From Streptomyces sp. CBMA291 (GTDB lineage: Bacteria > Actinomycetota > Actinomycetes > Streptomycetales > Streptomycetaceae), in the NCBI RefSeq assembly GCF_014596525.1, contig NZ_MSJP01000083.1:62001-126000 (forward strand): a stretch of DNA of 64,000 nucleotides, given 5' to 3'. The notes under the pieces were generated by a model. It was not told the origin of the DNA and did not search any database. It saw only the letters and a list, made by a program, of their open reading frames with translations. Positions 52,634 to 60,994 of this stretch are shown in pieces. The first letter of the stretch is position 1, and each line of letters opens with the position of its first letter. The position numbers and the translations under genes are program-made.

Positions 52634-53173
52634 ATGACCATGGCAGTCGGCAACGTCGCCCAGGAGCGTCTGTCGAAGCGATTCGACAAGTGGGACGCGA
52701 ACGGCGACGGCGTGCTGGAGCCCTCGGACTTCGTGACCGAGGCCGCCAACATCGCCCGCGCCTTCGGCGAGACCCCCGAGTCGGAGAAGGGCGTCCAGCT
52801 GCGCGACGGCTTCATCGCCATGTTCGAGAACCTCGCGCAGAGGGCGGGCGTCGCCCCGCAGGGCCCGATCGACCGCGCGCAGTTCCTCCAGGCCGCCGGT
52901 GAGGTCGTCGAGGGTGGCGCCGCCACCTTCAACCCGGTCCTCGGACCGGTCACCAAGGGCATCGTCGCCCTCGCCGACAAGAACGGCGACGGAGTCATCG
53001 ACGACGGCGAGTTCGCCGTCTGGCTCCAGGTCCTCGGCCTGGGCGAGGAGGAGGGCCGCGAGGCCTTCCAGCAGATCGACACCGACAAGAGCGGCACGCT
53101 CTCCGAGGACGAGCTGCTTGAGGCGATCCGTCTCTTCCACACCGGTGACCTCGACTACGAGCTGCTCGGCTGA
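52634..53173 (+). CDS. calerythrin-like EF-hand calcium-binding protein
   Basis: A 179-aa soluble protein, the size of actinomycete calerythrin (about 177 aa). It has four EF-hand positions. Canonical loops are D21-D32 (DANGDGVLEPSD), D115-E126 (DKNGDGVIDDGE) and D149-E160 (DTDKSGTLSEDE). The second site, near 75-86, is degenerate (QGPIDRAQF), the same pattern as calerythrin. It is a probable intracellular Ca2+ buffer or sensor. The AAGGAG box before the first ATG is strong. Followed by a terminator. Its place in the sugar locus may be incidental. Confidence 0.92.
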   Translation: MTMAVGNVAQERLSKRFDKWDANGDGVLEPSDFVTEAANIARAFGETPESEKGVQLRDGFIAMFENLAQRAGVAPQGPIDRAQFLQAAGEVVEGGAATFNPVLGPVTKGIVALADKNGDGVIDDGEFAVWLQVLGLGEEEGREAFQQIDTDKSGTLSEDELLEAIRLFHTGDLDYELLG

Positions 53174-53192
53174 GTCCGTCACCCTCGTAAAG

Positions 53193-53230
53193 CAGCCGGC
53201 CGGCACCCTCTCGGGGGCGCCGGCCGGCTG
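53193..53230. terminator. hairpin between convergent EF-hand gene and the minus-strand operon
   Basis: A perfect 12-bp stem (cagccggccggc with gccggccggctg) with a 14-nt loop is followed by ttcttccc. It can serve both converging transcripts. Confidence 0.85.
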
Positions 53231-53290
53231 TTCTTCCCGCCCGGGAGACCGGGCGGTCACGGCATCCGGTCGGTCACCGCGTCCGGGCGG

Positions 53291-53752
53291 TCACGGCGCA
53301 CCGTCGGCCGGGGCGAAGAGCACCGGGGTCTCCGGCGCGAGGCCCAGGGAACGGCCGGTGACCAGCCGGGGCGCGTGGATCACGATGTTGTAGTGATTGG
53401 GCAGATGACAGCCGTCGAAGCCGAGCACCGCGCCCACCGGCTCCCCGCCGATCAGCACGGTGTCCCCCCGGTCGACGACACCGCCCCGCTCCAGCTCCAC
53501 GAAGCCGAGGAAACCGACCCGGTCCACCCGGGCCCCCGGCACATCGGACCACTCGTCGGTGGTGAGCAGTTCGTGCACCTCGCCCCCGCGCACACAGCGC
53601 GCCGCGAACGGCTCCAGGGTCATGCCCCGGTCGGTCCGCTCGTGCAGCAGCACCTTGACCAGGGTCCCGCGCACCGCGCGCTTGGCCCCGTTCTCGTGCC
53701 GTCCGGCGTCCAGGGACGGCGAGGCGGCGGGCAGGACGGGCGAGAGGGTCAT
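53291..53752 (-). CDS. conserved-looking 153-aa protein of unknown function, last gene of the sugar operon
   Basis: I do not recognise the family with confidence. The protein has no signal peptide or transmembrane segment. It contains short beta-strand-like segments typical of a small barrel: KVLLHERTDRGMTLEP, RVDRVGFLGFVELERGG, DTVLIGGEPVGAVLGFD, LPNHYNIVIHAPRLVTG. A single histidine/cysteine cluster (FDGCHLPNHYN) could bind a metal or ligand. Its ATG overlaps the stop of the Gfo/Idh gene upstream (ATGA), so it is translated with the pathway enzymes and probably takes part in the same chemistry or binds its product. Confidence 0.75.
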   Translation of the reverse strand: MTLSPVLPAASPSLDAGRHENGAKRAVRGTLVKVLLHERTDRGMTLEPFAARCVRGGEVHELLTTDEWSDVPGARVDRVGFLGFVELERGGVVDRGDTVLIGGEPVGAVLGFDGCHLPNHYNIVIHAPRLVTGRSLGLAPETPVLFAPADGAP

Positions 53753-54777
53753 CGTGACTCCGGAAGGGGGGTGGGGTGCGGCTCCCGGGGCTGGGGGAAG
53801 CCGGGTACGGGGCTCGGGTCCCGGGGCGCGGGGAAGCCGGGGGTGGTCTCGGTCGCGTAGACGGCGGCGACGAGTTCCAGGGCGGCCAGACCGCCGTCGA
53901 CGGCGCGGGCCGGGTCGGGCAGGCCGCGCAGCGCGGCGAAGTCGCCCAGGATGCCCTCGTACTCGTGCCACAGCGACTCCTTGAAGCCGGGGCGGCCGTC
54001 CAGCATGTCGGCGGCGAGTTCGGTGCCGTCGTCGAGCCGGACCAGGACGTCCTTGACCTCGCCGGGATACGACCAGTCCAGCTCGACCCGCGCCCGGCCG
54101 CCCGGTCCCGCGAGGTCGATCACGGCCTGCCGGTCGATGCCCGCCGCGTCCCGGGTCACCCGGGCCGCCACGACCTCCGAGGGGGTCTCGCCGAGGAGCA
54201 GCCGGACCAGGTCGAAGGCGTTGGGCCCGTTGTCGGCGACGCAGCCGCCGCCGCAGCGGGCCGGGTCCAGGTACCAGGTGTCCGCGCCGATGTGCTCCTC
54301 GATCCGCTCCAGGTACCGCACCCGTACGGACTCCACCCGGACCGGCGAGTCCGGCGGGGGCAGCCGGTGGAGGAGGTCGAGGACCCGGTCGTTGGAGCGG
54401 CGGTGGAAGGCGGTGAACAGCGGGACGCCGTGCTCCCGGGAGAGCGCGGCGAGCCGTCGTCCGTCCGCCGGGTCCAGGGCGAGCGGCTTCTCCACGCAGA
54501 CCGGGACGCCCGCGCGGAGCGCGTCCGCGCACACCTCGGCGTGGGCGTGGTTGGGCACGGCCACGACCAGGGCGTCCAGCGCCCCGGCGGCGAGCATCTC
54601 CCGGTGGTCGGTGTGGCAGCCGATCCCGCCCCGGTCCCGGTGCGGGGCGAGGGCCTCCTCCCGCAGGTCGCAGACGGCGGCGACCTCCCACGCGGGCAGG
54701 CGTTCGGCGGCGGCCAGATAGAAGCGGGAGATGACGCCGAGCCCGGCGATGCCCAGGCGGAGAGGGGCCTCGGTCAT
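53749..54777 (-). CDS. Gfo/Idh/MocA-family oxidoreductase 1
   Basis: A 342-aa NAD(P)-dependent sugar or inositol dehydrogenase. The Rossmann motif LGIAGLGVISRFYL is at residues 8-21 and the conserved EKP at 96-98. In the catalytic segment (GGGCVADNGPNAFDL) the usual histidine aligned with N186 is asparagine, so either the alignment shifts or the catalysis differs from the norm. The C-terminus ends in a P-rich tail. ATGA overlaps at both ends tie it to the Ldh_2 and 153-aa genes. In related pathways such enzymes oxidise C3 of a UDP-hexuronic acid or an inositol before transamination. Confidence 0.88.
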   Translation of the reverse strand: MTEAPLRLGIAGLGVISRFYLAAAERLPAWEVAAVCDLREEALAPHRDRGGIGCHTDHREMLAAGALDALVVAVPNHAHAEVCADALRAGVPVCVEKPLALDPADGRRLAALSREHGVPLFTAFHRRSNDRVLDLLHRLPPPDSPVRVESVRVRYLERIEEHIGADTWYLDPARCGGGCVADNGPNAFDLVRLLLGETPSEVVAARVTRDAAGIDRQAVIDLAGPGGRARVELDWSYPGEVKDVLVRLDDGTELAADMLDGRPGFKESLWHEYEGILGDFAALRGLPDPARAVDGGLAALELVAAVYATETTPGFPAPRDPSPVPGFPQPREPHPTPLPESR

Positions 54778-55979
54778 CGGGCCGCCTCCCCGACGGCTCC
54801 CGCGGCTCCCCCAGCCCCGGCGGCTCCGGTGGCTCCCGCGGCTTCGAGTGCGGGGAGCCTCAGGCCGAGGGCGGTCAGTTCGGCGTGGAGGGCGGTGGGG
54901 AGGGGGACGCCCGAAGTGCGGCGGGTCTCGGCGCGTTCAGCCTCCGGGTGGCCGGGGTAGCGGACCGGCTCCCCGCCCGGCTGCGGGGGGCAGTCCAGGA
55001 TCGTGCCGAACATCTCCCGGGCGTCCTCGTCGAAGCCGTCGCGCAGGGTGTCGGGGGCGATGGCCAGGACGAGGAAGCCGATGTCGTCGTCGCGTCCGCC
55101 CGGCCTGCCGTCGCCTTCGAGCGCCGCGGGTACGGGGCCGGTGGCCGCGCCGGGCAGCACGGCGGCCAGCAGTTCCACCGCGAGGCCCAGGCCGAAGCCC
55201 TTGAAGGCGCCGGTCGCGGGGGTGCCGCCGAGCCAGCCGAGCCAGGCCTCTCCCCGGTCGTAGGCGGCGGCGTCCCGTACCGGGTGTCCGGCGTCGTCGG
55301 TGAGCCAGCCCTCGGGGGCCTCCCGGCCGTCGCGGGCGGCGGTGCGGATCCGGCCGGTGGGGACGACGGTGGTGCTCATGTCGAGGACGAACGGGCGGCC
55401 GGGGAGCGCGGGGGCGGCCACGCTCAGGGGGTTGGTGCCGAGCAGGGCGGCGGCGCCGAGCGGCGGGCGGGCGATGCGCTGGCCTCCGCAGTTGGAGGCC
55501 ACCAGGCCGATCATGCCTCGCTCCGCCGCGCGCCGGGCGTGGACGCCCGCGCAGCCGAAGTGGGTGGCGCCGCGCACCGAGACGAGCCCGATGCCGCAGC
55601 GGGCCGCGCGGTCGGCCGCGAGGTCCATCGCCTCCGAGGCGGCCCACAGCCCGAGGGCCCGCCGGTGGTCGAGGGCCACGCAGGGTCCCAGGTCGCGCAG
55701 GACGAGCGGTTCGGCGGCGGGGTCGGCGCGGCCGGATTCCAGGAGGGGACGGTAGAGCCGGTCCAGGTTGAACACGCCGTGCGAGTCCATGCCGGTGAGA
55801 TCGCCGTAGCAGAGGGCCTCGGCGGCGAGCCGCGCCCTGCTCTCGGGAAGACCGAGTTTGGCGAGGTAGGCGGCGGTCTCGTCGAGCAGCGTCCCGTAGC
55901 GGACGAGGACCGGCGACTCCTCACCGGAGGCCGGACCGGGGGCCGGGGGTGCGGCACCTTCGGGCAGCGTGGACGTCAT
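54774..55979 (-). CDS. Ldh_2-family (malate/lactate/ureidoglycolate-type) oxidoreductase
   Basis: A 401-aa NAD(P)H-dependent oxidoreductase of the YlbC/MdhI family, which acts on 2-hydroxy or 2-imino acids. Recognisable segments are GMDSHGVFNLDRL (with the catalytic His region), VRGATHFGCAGVHARRA, LGTNPLSVAAPA, FVLDMSTTVV and the GAFKGFGLGLAVELL motif. The C-terminus has an A/G-rich tail (GATGAAGAGGAAG). Its ATG overlaps the stop of the fusion gene (ATGA). The family includes delta1-piperideine-2-carboxylate reductases, so a keto- or imino-acid step is possible in this pathway. Confidence 0.88.
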   Translation of the reverse strand: MTSTLPEGAAPPAPGPASGEESPVLVRYGTLLDETAAYLAKLGLPESRARLAAEALCYGDLTGMDSHGVFNLDRLYRPLLESGRADPAAEPLVLRDLGPCVALDHRRALGLWAASEAMDLAADRAARCGIGLVSVRGATHFGCAGVHARRAAERGMIGLVASNCGGQRIARPPLGAAALLGTNPLSVAAPALPGRPFVLDMSTTVVPTGRIRTAARDGREAPEGWLTDDAGHPVRDAAAYDRGEAWLGWLGGTPATGAFKGFGLGLAVELLAAVLPGAATGPVPAALEGDGRPGGRDDDIGFLVLAIAPDTLRDGFDEDAREMFGTILDCPPQPGGEPVRYPGHPEAERAETRRTSGVPLPTALHAELTALGLRLPALEAAGATGAAGAGGAAGAVGEAAR

Positions 55980-58531
55980 GCGGGTCCTGCTTTCTTGGTG
56001 GGGGTGGAGGTGGGGGTGGGGCCGGCTGCGGCCGGAGGCCGGAGGGCCTCGGCAGCCAAGGACAGGGGGTCGGCCGCCGTCCCGTGGGTGGTATCGGCGG
56101 TCGGGGCCGGGTGTCGGGTGGCCTGAGCCGTCGGGGTCGGGCCGGGGGGTGTCGGGGGCTCCGTGTTCTCGGGAGTCGCAGGGGGGCGGGCGGCCTCCGT
56201 GCGTCGGGTGTTCTCCGTCGTCGGGGACGGCCGGTCCGTCGGCGCGCTCCCCGTCTCCTCCGCGAAGACGGTGAGCAGTGCGGCCGTGCGGGACGCGAAG
56301 GTCTCCAGGTCGGCCAGGTCCACGTACTCGCCCGGTGCGTGGGCGTGGTTGGTGTCCAGGGAGCCGGGGCCGAGGACGGTGGTGTAGGTGTCCGGGGTGT
56401 CCGCGAGCCAGATCGCGTCGCAGGTGAAGCCCGGTTCGGTGTCCGGCCGGCGTTCGATGCCGGCCCGTGCCAGCAGGGCCTCGCCCCAGGCGGGGCCGGG
56501 GCCGAGGACGGGCAGGCCGCGTTTCTCCCAGGTCAGGCGGGTGATCCGGGCCGCGTCGGCGGCGGTCCTCGCGAAGAGGGGGAGGCCGGAGAAGCGGGCG
56601 GTGAACTCGCGTACGCTCTCGTCCAGGGCCCGGGTGAGGGCCTCTTCGGCGGCGGCGCCCGCCTCGGCGGTGGCGTACGGCAGGTTGAGCAGCAGCGCGC
56701 CCGTGCCGTGGACCTTGTTGTGCAGGGTGCCGGTGTGCAGCCCGGCCACGCAGACGGTCGGTGCGGGGCCTTCGGCGGGGGCGGCGCCGAGTGTGGCGGC
56801 GAGGTGCTGGGCGAGGAAGCCGAGCAGGACGGTGGCGTTGTGTCCGGCGCCCGGCCGGTCGTCGACGGCGTCCTCGCCCTCGACGGTGATCCGGGCGGTG
56901 GCGGCGGCGGTCGCGCGGGGCAGATGGCGCAGTCCGGTCGGCTCGCAGAAGACGTTGAGCCGTCCCACGTGTCCCGCCGTGACGAGCGGCCGGGTGCCGA
57001 AGGTGCCGAGCGCCCCGCCCTCCTCGCCCGCCACCGCCTGGACGAGGACGGTGACGTCCCGGCCGATCGCCGGGCAGAACGCGGCGGCCGAGGCGATCCC
57101 CGCGAGCAGCGCCACCGCCGGGCCCTTCGCGTCCACCGCGCCCCGGCCGTACACGCGGGTCCCGTCGCAGGTGGGGGGTGCGCCGCCCGCGACGGTGTCC
57201 AGGTGCACGTTGAACATCACCGTGCGTTCCCTGGGGAGTTCGGGTCCGAGGCGGAGCAGCAGGCTGGGCTGGGAGGCCAGGAAGGCGGGGTCGGCGGCGA
57301 CCGCGCGCCGGACGGGCCGCGGGGTGTCGTCGCGCAGTACCTCGGCGGGGTCGGGGGCGCGCAGGGAGACCGTCTCGAAGCCGATCCGGGCGGCGGCCGT
57401 CGCGTAGGAGCGGAGGGCGGCGGTGAGCAGGTGCGGCGCGCCGGGGCCGGTTTCGAGGGGGCCCGCGGTGGGGGTGTGGAGCAGGTGCAGCAGCAGCCCT
57501 ACGTCCACGGGGACGGGGGCAGGGATGGGGGCGGGGGCCCGGTGGGCGGCGGGTGTCGGGGTGGGAGATGCGGGCTGGGAGGTGGGAGGCAAGGGGTGGG
57601 GGGCGGGTGGTACCGGGAGGGTGGCCAGGCGGCGGGCGGCTTGGGCGAAGGGGGTGGCGGGGGCGGTGTCCTCGTCTCGGCGGCCCTCGTGCGGGACGAC
57701 CGCGAGGTGGGGTTCGAGGGAGTAGGCGCCCCGGTAGCCGTGGTCTTCGAGGAGGCGTACGCACTCGGCGACGCGGGCGGTTCCGTCGCCGGGCAGGGTG
57801 TAGACGGCTTCGCCGGGGCGTTCGCCGGGGAGGGCGTCCTTGACGTGGACGTGGGCGACGTACGGGAGGAGGCGTTCGAGGAGTGCGTGGCCGTCGTATC
57901 CGTACGGCACGCCGTTTCCGGTGTCGAACAGGACGCGCAGGGCGGGGCTTTCGACCTCGGCGAGCATCCGGAGGGTGCGGGTGGCGTCGCTGCCCGCCCA
58001 GCCGGTGCAGTTCTCGTGGAGGAGTTCGACGCCGAGGCGTTCCGCGCGGCGGGCGAGGCGGCGCATGCGGTCGATGGCAAGGGTGGCCCACTGGTCCTCG
58101 GGGAGTCCGCCGTCGGTCCAGGACATGACGCGCAGGCTGCGGCAGCCGAGGGTCCTGCCGTGTTCGGCGAGCCGTTCCAGTTCCTCCAGGTCGGCGGAGA
58201 AGGGGCCGGTGACGGGGCGGGCCCAGTTGCCGATGCGGGAGGCGAGGCAGACCACGCCGAGACCGGCGGCGTGCAGTCGGTCGGCGGCTTCCCGTACGGC
58301 CGGTCCGGTCAGGTCGGCCAGGGCGGTGCCGTCGATCGTACGCAACTCCAGCGCGTTCCAGCCGAGTTCGCGGGCGACGGCGATCTGTCCGGCGAGGCCG
58401 GGGGCGGCTTCGTCGCCGATGCCGGTGATCCGGCCGGTCAGGTCGACGGTGGGCGGCGCGGCGGATGTCACGCCGGCCGTCGCGGCGGATGTCGTATCGG
58501 GCCTCGCGGGGTGCGGCGCGGGGTGTTTCAC
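55976..58531 (-). CDS. fused TIM-barrel sugar isomerase/epimerase and M20 metallo-amidohydrolase
   Basis: An 851-aa, two-domain protein. Residues about 30-305 form an AP_endonuc_2/xylose-isomerase-like barrel with plausible metal ligands in ELLHENCTGW, VLFDTGNGVPYGY, AHVHVKDAL and AYSLEPHL. A Pro-rich linker (about 320-365) leads to an M20 hydrolase (about 370-770): NVHLDTVAGG (H443, D445), GRGAVDAKGP, AGEEGGALGT, NVFCEPTGL and NHAHAPGEYV, all metal and catalytic positions present, most like ArgE/LysK-type deacylases. The last 80 residues are P/T-rich. The GTG at 58531 overlaps the Gfo/Idh stop (GTGA). No stop or start separates the domains, so it is one polypeptide. It probably isomerises a sugar and removes an acyl or amino-acyl group. 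Confidence 0.8.
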   Translation of the reverse strand: MKHPAPHPARPDTTSAATAGVTSAAPPTVDLTGRITGIGDEAAPGLAGQIAVARELGWNALELRTIDGTALADLTGPAVREAADRLHAAGLGVVCLASRIGNWARPVTGPFSADLEELERLAEHGRTLGCRSLRVMSWTDGGLPEDQWATLAIDRMRRLARRAERLGVELLHENCTGWAGSDATRTLRMLAEVESPALRVLFDTGNGVPYGYDGHALLERLLPYVAHVHVKDALPGERPGEAVYTLPGDGTARVAECVRLLEDHGYRGAYSLEPHLAVVPHEGRRDEDTAPATPFAQAARRLATLPVPPAPHPLPPTSQPASPTPTPAAHRAPAPIPAPVPVDVGLLLHLLHTPTAGPLETGPGAPHLLTAALRSYATAAARIGFETVSLRAPDPAEVLRDDTPRPVRRAVAADPAFLASQPSLLLRLGPELPRERTVMFNVHLDTVAGGAPPTCDGTRVYGRGAVDAKGPAVALLAGIASAAAFCPAIGRDVTVLVQAVAGEEGGALGTFGTRPLVTAGHVGRLNVFCEPTGLRHLPRATAAATARITVEGEDAVDDRPGAGHNATVLLGFLAQHLAATLGAAPAEGPAPTVCVAGLHTGTLHNKVHGTGALLLNLPYATAEAGAAAEEALTRALDESVREFTARFSGLPLFARTAADAARITRLTWEKRGLPVLGPGPAWGEALLARAGIERRPDTEPGFTCDAIWLADTPDTYTTVLGPGSLDTNHAHAPGEYVDLADLETFASRTAALLTVFAEETGSAPTDRPSPTTENTRRTEAARPPATPENTEPPTPPGPTPTAQATRHPAPTADTTHGTAADPLSLAAEALRPPAAAGPTPTSTPTKKAGPA

Positions 58532-59574
58532 AGCGTGCCTCCGGTCGCCGTTCGCCGGGTGTCGGTCCTCGGCGGTTCGTCCGTCGAACGTTCGGGCGCG
58601 CAGCGGCTTCTGGCCTCGTCGAGGAGGCGGACCACGTCGGCGTGGAGGGCGAAGTCGGCGGCCCAGGAGGGGTCTTCGGCGGGGACGGTCGCGAAGCGGG
58701 TGTAGGCGTGGTGGAGGAAGGCGCTCAGCGCGTCGTCGCGGAAGACCTCGCGCCGTCCTTCGATGTCGAGCTGGACGTGGTCGTCGGCGTCGCTGGGGGC
58801 GAAGTGCCCTACGGCGGTGCCGTGTTCGAAGACGAGGACGGCCTTGCGTTCGCGTACGGGGGCGGTGAGGTCGGAGTCGATGCGGGTCCGTACCCCGCCC
58901 GCGTGGAGCAGTTCCAGGTGCGCGGAGCCCAGACCGGGGCGGACGGTGCCGTCGATCCGCAGATCGGTGAGGCGGGCGGTGGTGGTCTCGGCGGGGCCCG
59001 CGAGGGAGAGGACGAGGCCGAGGGAGTGGGGCAGTTCGACGTCGAAGGCGGTGGGGTGGCCGTCGTCGGGGCGCAGGGAGCGGGTGAAGCGGGGTTTGTG
59101 CTGGATGACGTCGATGCGCCGCAGCCGCCCGAGGGCGCCGGAGTGGATCAGGGCGCGCAGGCGGGCGGCGAGCCGGGAGGCGGGCCAGTGGGCGACGACG
59201 GCCAGGCGGGGTGCGTGGCGGGCGTGGAGGGCGGTGACGGCTTCGCGTTCGGCGGGGTCGACGGCGAGGGGTTTCTCCACGACGAGGTCGCGGTAGCCCG
59301 CGTCGAGCAGTTCGGTGAGGACGGCGAGCCGGGTGGTGGGCGGGGTGCAGACGTGGACGGCCGCACGGTCGGGAGGCAGGAGTTCCCGGGCCTGTCCGAG
59401 GGTGGGGACCACGGTGACGCCGTCCGGTACGGGTGCCCGGTCGCCGGGGCGGGGGTCGACGGCGACGACGGGTCCGCGCCAGAGTCCGGGGGTCCGGGCG
59501 AGGGCGGTGCGCAGGGCCGGTAAGTGCAGTCCGGCCCCGGAGCGGCCCAGTCCGACGATCAGCGGCTGTTTCAT
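58528..59574 (-). CDS. Gfo/Idh/MocA-family oxidoreductase 2
   Basis: A 348-aa protein with the Rossmann motif LIVGLGRSGAGLHLPAL at residues 5-21 and VVEKPLAVDPAE. The C-terminal part (IDVIQHKPRFTRSLRPDDG, AFDVELPHSLGLVLSL) is clearly different from the first Gfo/Idh of this operon, so the two are distinct enzymes, not a recent duplication. It is the first gene of the minus-strand operon. Start at the ATG 59574 (MKQPLIVG); the frame is open to 59787 without a better site. It presumably oxidises a sugar or cyclitol carbon ahead of transamination. Confidence 0.85.
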   Translation of the reverse strand: MKQPLIVGLGRSGAGLHLPALRTALARTPGLWRGPVVAVDPRPGDRAPVPDGVTVVPTLGQARELLPPDRAAVHVCTPPTTRLAVLTELLDAGYRDLVVEKPLAVDPAEREAVTALHARHAPRLAVVAHWPASRLAARLRALIHSGALGRLRRIDVIQHKPRFTRSLRPDDGHPTAFDVELPHSLGLVLSLAGPAETTTARLTDLRIDGTVRPGLGSAHLELLHAGGVRTRIDSDLTAPVRERKAVLVFEHGTAVGHFAPSDADDHVQLDIEGRREVFRDDALSAFLHHAYTRFATVPAEDPSWAADFALHADVVRLLDEARSRCAPERSTDEPPRTDTRRTATGGTL

Positions 59575-59836
59575 ACAGTTGTTCCATTTCAGTGATGCGG
59601 GCGGGACGCAGCGAAGAATCTCGCCGCCCCGCGCGATGCCGGTCAAGGAAAACAGAGGCACCATCACCGAAAAGTATGAATTTCCTTCGAAGGCTCGTTC
59701 CGTCTTTCTCCCGGCTGTTACGTTCGCCGGGCAGTTTCGCCGGGGCGGCACACCCGCCCCGCCCTGCATCCCTCTCCGGCCGTACACCCGGCCTCAGTTG
59801 ACGTCGGCTCGCCGCCGGCCGAGAAGAATTGCATCC
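59575..59836. promoter_or_regulatory. divergent promoter region of the two biosynthetic operons
   Basis: The 262-nt gap is AT-richer than both flanks, especially 59640-59710 and 59815-59870. It contains a 10-bp palindrome ccttcgaagg (59694-59703). Both operons start here, so a shared regulator is likely. No regulator gene is encoded in the visible part of the locus. Confidence 0.6.
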
Positions 59837-60994
59837 GTGAAACCAACCACTATTCCCTTTTTCTCCCAGGCGAAGACGTTCGAAAAGATCTGGCCGGATC
59901 TCCGGACCGGAGTGGACGAGATTTTCGCCGACGGAAAATTCTCGCATTCCCGACAGGTCGGCCGGCTGGAAAAGGCCCTCGCCCAGTACACCGGGGCCCG
60001 CCACGTGGTCGGGGTGAACAGCGGGACCGACGCCCTGGTCCTGCTCCTCAAGGCCTGCGGACTGCGCCCCGGCGACCGGGTCCTGGTCCCCGCCTACTCC
60101 TTCGTCGCCACCGCCAGCTCCGTCGTCCTGGCCGGCGGGCGGCCCGTCTTCACCGACGTCGACCCGGACACGTACGCCATGTGCCCCGAGGGCATAGGCG
60201 AGGGGGCGGCGGACGGCGCCCGGTTCATGCTGCCGGTGCACCTCTTCTCCCGGATGGCCGACATGGCCTCGCTCGCCGCCTTCGCCGCCGACCGGAGCAT
60301 CACCCTCCTGGAGGACAGCGCCGAGGGCATCGGCATGCGGCAGGACGGCGTCCACGCCGGGCTCCACGGACGCGGCGGAGTGCTCTCCTTCTTCCCCAGC
60401 AAGACACTCGGCGCGATCGGCGACGCCGGGGCCGTCCTCACCGACGACCCGGACCTCGCCGACCACGTCGCCGCGCTGCGGCACCACGGACGGACCGGGC
60501 GCACCCTCGCCCACTTCCCCGGCATCTCCAACGAGACGGTGTACGTCGGCCACAACAGCAAGATGGACGACCTCCAAGCCGCCGTCCTGCTCGCCAAACT
60601 GGCCGTCCTCGACGAGGACATCCGCCACCGGGCCGTCCTCGCCCGCCGCTACGACGAAGGACTGCGGGACTCCCCCGGCATCACCCGGCTGCCCCGGATC
60701 ACCGGCGCCCCCGACGAGGTCTTCTACGTCTATCTGATCGAGACCGAGCGCCGCGACGAACTCGCCGCCCACCTCCAGAAGGAAGGCATCGGAACCGAGA
60801 CGTACTACCCCCGGCCCCTGCACCTCCAGCCCTGCTTCGGCGAACTCGGCCACCGGCCGGGCGACTTCCCCGTCGCCGAGGCCGCCTCCCGCCGCGCGCT
60901 CGCCCTGCCGCTCTACGCCGATCTCACCGAGGCCGAGGTGGACCGCGTCTGCGCGGCCATCCACGCCTTCCACACCGGGAGGGTGCCCGCATGA
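59837..60994 (+). CDS. DegT/DnrJ/EryC1/StrS-family aminotransferase 1
   Basis: A 385-aa PLP enzyme that transfers an amino group to a keto-sugar or keto-cyclitol. Motifs include GVNSGTDALVLLLKACGL, VLVPAYSFVATASSV, VHLFSRMADM, LLEDSAEGIG and the PLP lysine K189 in SFFPSKTLGAIGDAG. This form (FFPSKxLGAIGDAG) is typical of nucleotide-sugar 3-aminotransferases such as WbpE/FdtB. Start is a GTG at 59837 with GAGAAGAA upstream. It is first in the plus-strand operon; its stop overlaps the next ATG (ATGA). Confidence 0.9.
   Translation: MKPTTIPFFSQAKTFEKIWPDLRTGVDEIFADGKFSHSRQVGRLEKALAQYTGARHVVGVNSGTDALVLLLKACGLRPGDRVLVPAYSFVATASSVVLAGGRPVFTDVDPDTYAMCPEGIGEGAADGARFMLPVHLFSRMADMASLAAFAADRSITLLEDSAEGIGMRQDGVHAGLHGRGGVLSFFPSKTLGAIGDAGAVLTDDPDLADHVAALRHHGRTGRTLAHFPGISNETVYVGHNSKMDDLQAAVLLAKLAVLDEDIRHRAVLARRYDEGLRDSPGITRLPRITGAPDEVFYVYLIETERRDELAAHLQKEGIGTETYYPRPLHLQPCFGELGHRPGDFPVAEAASRRALALPLYADLTEAEVDRVCAAIHAFHTGRVPA

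Noticed and set aside
52634..53173. EF-hand protein as a pathway enzyme partner
   Set aside because: It is a calerythrin-type protein with its own strong ribosome binding site and terminator. Such proteins occur widely in actinomycetes, so proximity alone does not support a pathway role.
58532..60973. Upstream extension of the fusion protein to a 1665-aa reading frame
   Set aside because: The extension is antisense to the aminotransferase and Gfo/Idh genes. The coupled GTG at 58531 overlapping the upstream stop gives the proper start.
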